Shown: one piece after another, positions 31,583 through 38,368 of the stretch
Layout of the letters: the number at the start of each line of letters is the position of its first letter
Position numbering within the stretch: the stretch's first letter is position 1
NCBI GenBank assembly: GCA_938031185.1
Contig: CALHGX010000064.1
Location: 1 to 38,368 of the forward strand
Origin: an uncultured bacterium
Lineage (GTDB): Bacteria; Verrucomicrobiota; Kiritimatiellia; CAIKKV01; CALHGX01
Direction of reading: 5' to 3'
Length of the DNA stretch: 38,368 nucleotides
The notes under the pieces: generated by a model
Told to the model about the DNA's origin: nothing
Databases searched by the model: none
Seen by the model: the letters and a program-made list of their open reading frames with translations, nothing else
Translations under genes and position numbers: made by a program

Positions 31583-33085
31583 TTAGAGAACGGGTATTTT
31601 TCGGTCTGTCGGCTGTGTGGCTTCGCGCTCGTAGGCGCGCATGCGGCGTAGCGCAGGCCATAGCACGACGTTGTAGGCACCCCACGCGGCGAGCGCGCCG
31701 GCCGCCACACCCGCCGGCGTTCCGCCCGGCAGCGAACGCCAAGGCACCGCGTACAAAGCGAGGCCTGCCGCCACCATGGCACCGGCGAAACGCGGCCAGT
31801 CGAACCAGACCGGTTCTTCGGATCGGATGTGTCGCCAAAGGTATATCGCCACGCACCAGACCGCCAGGGACCCCGAAAGCGCAATGCCCGGCACCCCCCA
31901 GCCACGAAGGGCGACGTTGCCCGCGGCATGTGCCAGCACGGCAACCCACCCCATGCGCAGCATCGCCCGAGGATTGCGCTCCACAATGTGCACACCGGCA
32001 AGGCATTGCACACAGAAAATAGCCGGAATGCCCAACGCGAAGGCCCGTAGCGCCGCAACAACAACATCCGCGGAATGGGCGTCGAATTTTCCCCTCAACA
32101 ACAGCAGGGCGACGGCGTCGCGGGCGGACCACACGATGACCAGCGCCAGCAGCGCGCCCAGCCCCGCGAGAAACAGGGATCCTTGCTTGGCCAAGCGGCG
32201 CGAATCGCCCACCCGAGCGCGAATGCGCGCAATTTCCGGCAGCCAGGGCATCAGCAGGCTCGTGGACAGCAGCAGCGGCGCCGCGTGCGCAAGACGCTGG
32301 GCATACGTGAACAGCGCGATGGAGCCGGGCGCCATGAAGGACACCATGGCGCGATCCAGGACGCCCTCAACCTGCATCTGCACGACGGAGCAGAGAACGG
32401 CGGCCGCGCTGAGCCAGAACGGCCGCAGCGTAGACAGCCGAATCGGCGTCCAGCGGGTCGGCAACACGTGCCATCCGCATCGGACGCCGACGAGCAGAAG
32501 CGCGAACCACTGAACGAATGCAGCCAGCAGAAGCCCCGCCGCGAAGGCTTCCACACCCGCGCGGCGGCCTAAGGCGAATAGCACCGCGATCGCCAACACA
32601 CGCCAGACCGTCTCGCCGATCTCCGGCGCAAAGAACCGGCGCCGGGCGTGAAACACCGCTTGGGCGGAACCGAAGAGCACGAACAATAGAAGCGAGGGGG
32701 ACAACAACCGCAGCAGTCGCGTCGCCGCTTGCGCCGTCGCCGGATCGAAACCGGGCGATGTGAATCGGACGATCCAGGGAGCGGCCATCCAGGCCAGCGC
32801 CGCGCACCCCGCCGCGAAGAGAACCGTGGCACCGTGAAACATGGCTGGAAAGACGCTCCCCCCGCCATCCGCATCGTGCTCCACCAGACAGGGCACGGCA
32901 GCGGTGCGCACCACCCGCGACAGGTCCCGTCCCAGTACGACCGCCACCGACATCGCCACGAACAAGGCGTCCGCTTCCTGGCTCACGCCGAACACGGCCG
33001 CCAGGGCGACGCTTAAGAGCAGTCCCAGCGCGGCATTAATCGTCCGAAGGACCGTCAGCCCCATGCCGGTGGAAATCAAGGCCAC
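31583..33085 (-). CDS. MurJ/MviN-like lipid-linked oligosaccharide flippase
   Basis: 500 residues with about twelve to fourteen hydrophobic segments. Recognisable elements are the early FGVSQEADALFVAM, the LFGSAQAVFHARRRF region and YAQRLAHAAPLLLSTSLLMPWLPEIAR, as in the MurJ branch of the MOP superfamily. It should flip the undecaprenyl-linked repeat unit to the periplasmic face. The start is GTG at 33085, supported by AAGGGG about nine bases upstream and by the typical 500-residue length. The open frame up to 33481 only shadows the preceding glycosyltransferase gene, whose stop is four bases before this GTG. A role in EPS rather than peptidoglycan is inferred from context. Confidence 0.87.
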   Translation of the reverse strand: MALISTGMGLTVLRTINAALGLLLSVALAAVFGVSQEADALFVAMSVAVVLGRDLSRVVRTAAVPCLVEHDADGGGSVFPAMFHGATVLFAAGCAALAWMAAPWIVRFTSPGFDPATAQAATRLLRLLSPSLLLFVLFGSAQAVFHARRRFFAPEIGETVWRVLAIAVLFALGRRAGVEAFAAGLLLAAFVQWFALLLVGVRCGWHVLPTRWTPIRLSTLRPFWLSAAAVLCSVVQMQVEGVLDRAMVSFMAPGSIALFTYAQRLAHAAPLLLSTSLLMPWLPEIARIRARVGDSRRLAKQGSLFLAGLGALLALVIVWSARDAVALLLLRGKFDAHSADVVVAALRAFALGIPAIFCVQCLAGVHIVERNPRAMLRMGWVAVLAHAAGNVALRGWGVPGIALSGSLAVWCVAIYLWRHIRSEEPVWFDWPRFAGAMVAAGLALYAVPWRSLPGGTPAGVAAGALAAWGAYNVVLWPALRRMRAYEREATQPTDRKIPVL

Positions 33086-33089
33086 TTCG

Positions 33090-34247
33090 TCATACCCCTT
33101 CGCCGGCCGAACGCGACGGCGAGCAGAGCCCCCGGAACAGCCGCAGGTACTCTTCGATCTCGCCCGACAATGAGAACCGTTCTGCCACCCATTCGCGGCC
33201 GCGCCGACCAATGGCTTCCCATTCGTCACGCCATGCCGCCAACGACGCCAGCTTCTGCGCAAGGTCTTCCGCGTCGCCTTCACGGGCCAACAGACCGTGA
33301 TGCTCCGGCGGAATGGCCTCCGGAATGCCGGCGTGCAGCGTCGCCACCACCGGCCGTTCCGCGGCTTGGGCTTCGAGAAGAGTGATGGGAATACCCTCGG
33401 CATCTCCGTTGCGAGCAGTTCGGCTGGGCAGGACGAAGACATCGTAGTCCCGAAGAAGCGAAGGAACATCGCGGGCAGCAACCGACCCCCGGAAGCTCAC
33501 GAGATCATCGACCCCCAGACGCCTCGACAGACGCACGAGACGCCGCCGGCAGGGGCCGTTGCCCCAGATGTCGAGTCGCACCATATGCGCCCCGTTTTTC
33601 CGCAGTGTCGCCACGGCTCGAATCGCATCGTCGAAGCCCTTCTTCTCCACCAGCCGTCCGACGCTCGCCAGCCGCAGGCCGTTCGCCGCAGACCGCGCGG
33701 TGTCGCACACTCCGAACCGCGCCACATCCACGCCGCAGTGAATCACCCGCACTCGATCGGCCGGGCACCCGAGCTCGAGCAGTCGGCGTTCGCCGTGCCG
33801 GGAAACGGCGATCGCTTGCGCGCCCGTGGACCAGAGCGTCGCGTAGGTCGCGGGCCGGAAGGGACGCATGAACAAGTCGAACGCATGGAACACCACGCAC
33901 AATGGAATTCCCATTTCGCGAGCCACCGGGCCGACGGCGGCGCCCATGCCTCCGAAATGCGCCAGAACAACATCGGGGCGAATCTCTCGCAGCGCGTCGC
34001 GGGTCGCCCGCAACGGCATGGGAAAACGGTACACGTTGAATGCGCGTTTCCGAGCCACGAAAACGGCCTGACGCCACAGCGCAATGGGCAGCACGCGCAC
34101 ACGGGGAAAAGGCCGTTCCGCCGCGTTCACACGGGCAGCGGTGATGACGTGATTTTCGGTCCCCGCCCGTTCAAGTCCCACAACGAGATCGTAGATGAAG
34201 GTCTCGCTGATGCGGCTGAACTTCGTGCAAATATGAGCAATGCGCAT
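33090..34247 (-). CDS. Family 4 glycosyltransferase
   Basis: 385 residues, GT-B fold. It starts RIAHICTKFSRISETFIYDL, the signature of the WcaL/colanic-acid-type GT4 subgroup. AVSRHGERRLLELG marks the linker, and ASVGRLVEKKGFDDAIRA the donor domain. The E-x7-E motif is in AEGIPITLLEAQAAE. It should add one of the repeat-unit sugars on the cytoplasmic side. The ATG at 34247 is chosen from homology; the ribosome binding site is weak and the longer frame to 34418 has no homology. It is the first gene of the minus-strand EPS run; a 240-bp intergenic region with a paired inverted repeat separates it from the divergent membrane-protein gene. Confidence 0.9.
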   Translation of the reverse strand: MRIAHICTKFSRISETFIYDLVVGLERAGTENHVITAARVNAAERPFPRVRVLPIALWRQAVFVARKRAFNVYRFPMPLRATRDALREIRPDVVLAHFGGMGAAVGPVAREMGIPLCVVFHAFDLFMRPFRPATYATLWSTGAQAIAVSRHGERRLLELGCPADRVRVIHCGVDVARFGVCDTARSAANGLRLASVGRLVEKKGFDDAIRAVATLRKNGAHMVRLDIWGNGPCRRRLVRLSRRLGVDDLVSFRGSVAARDVPSLLRDYDVFVLPSRTARNGDAEGIPITLLEAQAAERPVVATLHAGIPEAIPPEHHGLLAREGDAEDLAQKLASLAAWRDEWEAIGRRGREWVAERFSLSGEIEEYLRLFRGLCSPSRSAGEGV

Positions 34248-34336
34248 CGCTGAAGATACAGACGAAAAGGACGTCCGTCCTTCCACTCCCCCGAAAAAAC
34301 GAAACGATCCCGCAGCGGCATCGCGCCCGCGTTTGC

Positions 34337-34446
34337 GCCGCGTTAGAATTCGGTTGAGCAGCGTGGAAGAGCGTGAAAGGACCTTTGGGCTCAAGCACCG
34401 CCGCGGTTGCGGGAACATGCATGACTTATTCGAATTCTAACACGGC
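34337..34446. repeat. 110-bp segment bounded by a 16-bp inverted repeat
   Basis: GCCGCGTTAGAATTCG (34337-34352) and CGAATTCTAACACGGC (34431-34446) are reverse complements at 15 of 16 positions. They lie in the divergent intergenic region between a GT4 gene and a membrane-protein gene. Each arm also contains TAGAAT, a 5/6 match to a -10 box, on opposite strands. The pair could be operator half-sites, a stem of a large hairpin or the ends of a tiny transposable element. I see no second copy in the window. Confidence 0.5.
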
Positions 34447-34487
34447 TTGAATCCTGGCGACACGTCCTCCCCGCAGTGTCCCGCTGC

Positions 34488-36440
34488 ATGCGTCTTGAAT
34501 TCTTCCGGCGGTATGCGGGATCTGCAACGATTCCCGTGCTCCTGACAGCATGGGCTCTAGTGTTCAGCATGCCGGGTTGGCGCTATCCTTTTTCCGGCGA
34601 CGACCTGGTGCAGGCGGCCAAGCTACTGAACGAACACCCCATTAAACAACGTGGCTATTTCGAAAACGCGCATCGTTTTGGAACCGCGACGAAAACGCTC
34701 TTCGATTGGTTCCAAGGCGATCTAACCCGACGGGCGGTCGAGGAGGGGGTCTTGCCCTGGTGGACGGCCCCAGATGCGCAACAATCTTTCTGGCGGCCGC
34801 TATCCGCCGCCACGCACTGGCTGGATTACCGTCTGTGGCCATCCCGCCCCGCCCTTATGCGCGTCCAGAACAGTCTGTGGTTCGCGGCGTTTCTGATCAT
34901 GACCTGGGCACTCTACCGTGCGATGGACGCCCGGACTTCGGTGGCGGCGACAGCGGTGCTGATCCTGGCCTTAAACCAGGAAAACTGGCAGCCCCTCATC
35001 TGGATCGCCGCGCGTAACACGTTCATCGCCGTGTTCTTTGTCGCGCTCACGATTTGGCTTCATCATCGGGCCGTACAGCGGGGTTTTTTTGCGTGGGCCG
35101 CGGCCGCCTGGGCGGCCTTCGCCGCAGGGCTCCTGGCCGGTGAAGGCGCCCTGACCGGCGTCGCATATCTATTCGGCTACACCTTTTTCCTCGATTCGCG
35201 CCCATGGAAAACGCGCCTGATGAGTGTGCTTCCGTTTGCCGTAACGGCTTTGGCCTGGAGAACGCTTTATCAGCGTCTTGGTTTCGGCGTCGCTCATTCC
35301 GGACTCTATGTCGATCCTGGGAGCGAACCTCTTCGCTTCGCAGCAAACCTGCTTGAATGGGCACCCGTGTTGGCCCTGAGCGTGTGTGCGAGTCCGTTTC
35401 TTTCCCGGTACGCCGCGCTCTCCCCGCAACTTCAGCCAGGGGCGTGGATGCTGAGCGCGGCCGTCTTGCTCGCGATTGGCACGGCATTCAGTCCCATGAT
35501 CCGCCGCGCCCGCGCCGCCAGGTTCTGGGTGACGGGCCTGGCGGGATCTCTCGTCCCAGCCTGCGCGACGACAGTTCCTGAGGACCGGCTCACATTGTTC
35601 GCCATGTTGGGATTCGCGCCGCTGGCGGCCGCGTTCATCGTCGGCGTTTGCGAAGGGCATGCATGGATGCCGCTCGGCCGCCGCATCCGCGCAGGTCTCG
35701 GGGCCGCAGCCATCCTCGTGGCGCTGCTGCACCTGCTCCAGCCGCTGCCGGGACAGGCCAAGCGGCTGGTCCGGCAGTTCCGCCGGCCCCCTCCGGTCGA
35801 ACGCGTGAATTCGCTTCTGCTTGCGGCCCCGGACGCGGAACTGATTCTCGTCAATCCGCCCGACGCGATGTACGTGTCTTATCTCCCCTACTTTCTCCTG
35901 CAGGACGGCGCGAACCTGCCGGCCCGAATTCGCACCCTTTCGTCGGGTTTGGGAGACATCGTTGCGCGACGGGAGGCCGACAATGCCCTTGTTCTAATCT
36001 CGACGCATGCGCCCATGATTCCGGCGCGGCCAAGACGCGACGATCTGCTCGTTGGAGCGCCGCGATGGCATCCGCACTACAAGGGGCTCGTCATCGGCAC
36101 GGCATTTCGCTCCGAAACGCTCCGCTTTACGGTGGGCCAAACCATCCGGCTTCGGGGCATGACCGTGGAAATTGCGCGGGTTAACGCGCAAGGGTTTCCC
36201 GTTGAAGCGCGATTCGTGTTCGAGCGCTCTCTTGACGATCCCCGGTACCACTGGGTCTATTGGGACGGCACGCAAGGCGGCTATGCCCCATTTGTGCCGC
36301 CGCCGGTGGGCGCGGAATGCCGCCTAGCAGGACCGCGGCGCGCCGTTTCCAACGGCGCGCCGCGCGAACAGCGCCGCGAACAGCCACGGGCAGCCGCCGG
36401 ATCAGCCAGCCCATCAGCCAGCCGGGAACGCGCCGCATGA
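34488..36440 (+). CDS. GT-C-like multi-spanning membrane protein
   Basis: 650 residues from the ATG at 34488 (GTG at 34476 is an alternative; neither has a clear ribosome binding site). There are about ten hydrophobic segments between residues 15 and 430. An early periplasmic loop begins YPFSGDDLVQAAKLL, with the acidic pair typical of GT-C enzymes. A C-terminal soluble region of about 200 residues ends with HWVYWDGTQGGYAPFVPPPVG. Family name uncertain. The last 40 residues are low-complexity Ala/Arg/Pro and overlap the convergent radical SAM gene by 260 bp, so the native stop was probably lost. Its position beside the EPS genes suggests sugar transfer or a membrane role there. Confidence 0.7.
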   Translation: MRLEFFRRYAGSATIPVLLTAWALVFSMPGWRYPFSGDDLVQAAKLLNEHPIKQRGYFENAHRFGTATKTLFDWFQGDLTRRAVEEGVLPWWTAPDAQQSFWRPLSAATHWLDYRLWPSRPALMRVQNSLWFAAFLIMTWALYRAMDARTSVAATAVLILALNQENWQPLIWIAARNTFIAVFFVALTIWLHHRAVQRGFFAWAAAAWAAFAAGLLAGEGALTGVAYLFGYTFFLDSRPWKTRLMSVLPFAVTALAWRTLYQRLGFGVAHSGLYVDPGSEPLRFAANLLEWAPVLALSVCASPFLSRYAALSPQLQPGAWMLSAAVLLAIGTAFSPMIRRARAARFWVTGLAGSLVPACATTVPEDRLTLFAMLGFAPLAAAFIVGVCEGHAWMPLGRRIRAGLGAAAILVALLHLLQPLPGQAKRLVRQFRRPPPVERVNSLLLAAPDAELILVNPPDAMYVSYLPYFLLQDGANLPARIRTLSSGLGDIVARREADNALVLISTHAPMIPARPRRDDLLVGAPRWHPHYKGLVIGTAFRSETLRFTVGQTIRLRGMTVEIARVNAQGFPVEARFVFERSLDDPRYHWVYWDGTQGGYAPFVPPPVGAECRLAGPRRAVSNGAPREQRREQPRAAAGSASPSASRERAA

Positions 36441-37842
36441 GGCACACAAGCGGCCGCGCCGCGAGCGCGTGAAGGAACCAACGCGGAATCCAGCGGTGGA
36501 CGCGCTCGTCGCGCAAGACCTCCAGCATGCGAATCAGCAACAACGGGTAATTGACCTGGTAGAGCGCCGTGCGGCTCGTGTATTCCCGAAAGGCCGCCGG
36601 ATCAAAGGGGCGAATGTGTCCATCCGCCAACGCCCGGACATAAAGCGGCGTGCCTGGAAGGAACACCAACGCGAAGATTTCCGCGAACGCTTCGTGCGGC
36701 AAATCCACAAGGAAGCGATACGTTGCCAGCACGTCCTTCTCCGTTTCGTAGGGATTGTCCACGATGAAGTCGGCCAGGACCAGCCCGCCGCGTTGCGCCA
36801 GAAGCGGCGCGGTTTCCGCGATGACCGTCCGCGCCTTGTCCACGCGAACGCCGCGGGCGTACACCTCGTCCAGCACGCGCTGGCTGCCGGACTGCACGCC
36901 GATCTGCGCGATCTTCAGGCCGGCGTCCAGCAAGACATCCAGCTTCTCGCGCCGATACGTGTTGGCGCTGAGGCACACCGCAAAGGGCCGGTTCACGGTC
37001 CGGCGATAGCGTGCAGCAAATTGCTCCAACTCGGCCAGCGATCGGATCAGGAAATCATCATCGCCGAACAACACGCGCTCCACAAAGGGCAGGCGCTTCA
37101 GCGTGTGCTCAACCTCGTCCATGAAACGATCCACCGACTGGCGTCGGATTGGCATCCGTCCGCCATGCAACGCCGTGTAACGGCAGTTGTTGCAGTAGGC
37201 GCACTGGTGCGGACACCCACGCGAGGTCAGGAATGTGGCGGTCGGCAGCATGAAGGGATGAATGGGCAGGTGGCGCTTCAGCAGGTCGGTTCCAACCGGG
37301 GCTAGTTCGTCGTCCAGCACGAACTCGTTTTCGAAGCTGTAATCGTAGAACGGCAGGGCGTCGAGGTTGTTCGTGGGCGGAAGGACGGAATTGATCCGTG
37401 GGCCGTCGGCCGTGCGAAAGGCGAAATTCGGCGCCTCGATCCACGCCGGATCGCCCGCGGCCAAGCGGCGCACGAAGAGCGGCACCGCCTCGTCCCCTTC
37501 GGCGAAGCAAACGCCGTCGGCATGCCGCAAGCACGCTTCAGGCGACGCCACGCAATGCGGCCCGCCCCAGACGATCTTGCGCTCCGGGTGCCGCGCGCGC
37601 AGGGCGTCGCTGACTTGGATGGCACGGCCGGAATACGAGCTGTACACGCCGAGAAGAATCAATTCCGCCTCGTCCGTCGCGCGCGCCAGTTGCGCCAGTT
37701 CGTGCTCCGTGCAGACTTGCGGCGCTTGCCGGGGCAGCGAAATGGCGGTCACATGGTGCCCGTCCCGCCGCAAGATCGCCAGAATGAGCCGGAATCCGTC
37801 GCACGGAACAAAAGCGTTGACGCTGATAAGGGCGAGGCGCAT
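36181..37842 (-). CDS. B12-binding-type radical SAM protein
   Basis: 553 residues. The N-terminal Rossmann-like cobalamin-binding-type domain (about 1-150, ALISVNAFVPCDGFRLIL, VWGGPHCVASPEA) lacks the DxHxxG base-off motif, as in the BchE class. The radical SAM core has C210-x3-C214-x2-C217 (RGCPHQCAYCNN), a GDDDF segment and IGVQSGSQRVLDEVYARG. Family members carry out methylations, cyclisations or other radical modifications of lipids, sugars or cofactors; the substrate is unknown here. The start at 37842 is set by homology. The last 45 or so residues after about 36320 are Arg/Pro-rich and antisense to the neighbouring gene, so they may be readthrough rather than a real tail. Confidence 0.88.
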   Translation of the reverse strand: MRLALISVNAFVPCDGFRLILAILRRDGHHVTAISLPRQAPQVCTEHELAQLARATDEAELILLGVYSSYSGRAIQVSDALRARHPERKIVWGGPHCVASPEACLRHADGVCFAEGDEAVPLFVRRLAAGDPAWIEAPNFAFRTADGPRINSVLPPTNNLDALPFYDYSFENEFVLDDELAPVGTDLLKRHLPIHPFMLPTATFLTSRGCPHQCAYCNNCRYTALHGGRMPIRRQSVDRFMDEVEHTLKRLPFVERVLFGDDDFLIRSLAELEQFAARYRRTVNRPFAVCLSANTYRREKLDVLLDAGLKIAQIGVQSGSQRVLDEVYARGVRVDKARTVIAETAPLLAQRGGLVLADFIVDNPYETEKDVLATYRFLVDLPHEAFAEIFALVFLPGTPLYVRALADGHIRPFDPAAFREYTSRTALYQVNYPLLLIRMLEVLRDERVHRWIPRWFLHALAARPLVCLMRRVPGWLMGWLIRRLPVAVRGAVRAARRWKRRAAVLLGGIPRPPAAAQMGHSRLACRPNRPSGTGDRQESARTRIALQRETLAR

Positions 37843-37892
37843 GCGGGACAAGAATGAGCGTCCAGCATTAGGCCATCGTGAGGAAAGGGTTA

Positions 37893-37906
37893 GGCGCGAA
37901 CGCGCC
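37893..37906 (-). terminator. Weak hairpin after the right-edge gene
   Basis: GGCGCG-tt-CGCGCC is a perfect inverted repeat between the stop of the right-edge gene (37943) and the radical SAM start. On the minus strand it is followed by TAACCCTTTCC, with no solid T-run, so termination is uncertain. Confidence 0.25.
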
Positions 37907-37942
37907 GCCACGCTTTGGACGACGGCGCGTCCGCTCTTTCGA

Positions 37943-38368
37943 TCACTGGTCTTGAGGCGTCACCGACACGGCCACTCCGTCGTAGAAGAGCATGTTCATG
38001 TCCATCACGCCGTTTTGCGGCGCGTCCACGCCGAAGTAGAAGGTCCACTGCCCGGCCGGCAGATCGCTCATGCGAACGGCTTCGTGCCCCGTGAAGTCGA
38101 AGAGCGGCGCCTGCAATGACGTGCCGCCGGTCCAGGGGCGCCAAGAGGTTGTGGTGAACGGCGCCACATATTGATACCACTGGCCGCTGTCGGCATGATG
38201 GGCCAGAATCCACCAGTCGGCGTGCACGCCCGCATACCCGGCGGTGCCGAGCGACAGCGTGACGGACAGAACGTCTTCCGGGTGGATCGTGATCGGCGCG
38301 TCAGAATCGTTCGCTTTCACGTCCGGCACGGGGCCGCCGATACGATGGACCAGAATCGCATCGTAAGC
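37943..38368 (-). CDS. C-terminal part of a probable secreted protein, cut by window edge
   Basis: 141 residues are visible with no start; the frame is open to the right edge. The conserved-looking core reads ITIHPEDVLSVTLSL, YAGVHADWWILAH, WYQYVAPF, WTFYFGVD and NGVMDMNMLFYDGVAVSV. It is a beta-rich C-terminal domain I associate with secreted proteins of Deltaproteobacteria and PVC bacteria, often after putative adhesin or lectin-like regions. Its function is unknown. GTG codons near 38329 give an apparent ORF start, but the domain context upstream makes a longer protein more likely. Confidence 0.7.
   Translation of the reverse strand, partial: AYDAILVHRIGGPVPDVKANDSDAPITIHPEDVLSVTLSLGTAGYAGVHADWWILAHHADSGQWYQYVAPFTTTSWRPWTGGTSLQAPLFDFTGHEAVRMSDLPAGQWTFYFGVDAPQNGVMDMNMLFYDGVAVSVTPQDQ

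Noticed and set aside
1-38368. CRISPR array, rRNA or further tRNA genes
   Set aside because: No regularly spaced direct repeats, no rRNA-like conserved segments, and no third cloverleaf were seen on either strand.

Overview
The window is GC-rich bacterial chromosome, packed with short-gap operons. It has the feel of a PVC-type bacterium (Kiritimatiellota, Lentisphaerota, Planctomycetota or a relative). That placement rests on the Planctomycete-like serine recombinase remnant, the UroD-like plus Gfo/Idh/MocA gene set, and the ADWW/FYFGVD-type C-terminal domain at the right edge. It is an inference of low confidence; no rRNA or other phylogenetic marker is present.

Left edge (1-1342): the right end of an IS3-family element sits inside a large serine recombinase gene that has lost both its catalytic N-terminus and its C-terminal tail. 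The remnant lies next to a minus-strand tRNA-Pro(UGG). Divergent promoters for the tRNA and for nrdR can be read between them.

1342-6328 (+): a tight housekeeping run of nrdR, an unknown gene, a Tat-exported N-acetylmuramoyl-L-alanine amidase, purC, a single-domain response regulator, a 60-residue unknown, and a GspE/PilB-type ATPase.

6334-13963 (-): a compact seven-gene run. In transcription order it holds two Gfo/Idh/MocA oxidoreductases, a transglutaminase-like protein, a carbon-nitrogen hydrolase, a UroD-like protein, a NUDIX protein and a PAS histidine kinase. Two perfect 13-bp palindromes lie in front of its first gene. The five metabolic genes are my best candidate for an undescribed pathway.

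14125-38368: after tRNA-Val(UAC) comes a large exopolysaccharide locus. Plus strand: a long GT-C-like membrane protein, GT2, GT4, a Wza-like exporter, a Wzz/Wzc-like co-polymerase with a degenerate kinase domain, a polysaccharide deacetylase, an O-antigen-ligase/polymerase-type protein, a stand-alone PP-loop (asparagine-synthase-like) protein and another GT4. Minus strand: GT4, a MurJ-type flippase, an initiating sugar-phosphate transferase, a membrane GT2 and a heparinase II/III-like lyase. A second GT-C-like membrane protein, a B12-type radical SAM protein and the end of a secreted-protein gene close the window. Together these encode a Wzx/Wzy-type pathway: priming, sugar addition, flipping, polymerisation, length control and export, with deacetylase and lyase tailoring. 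I see no exosortase in it.
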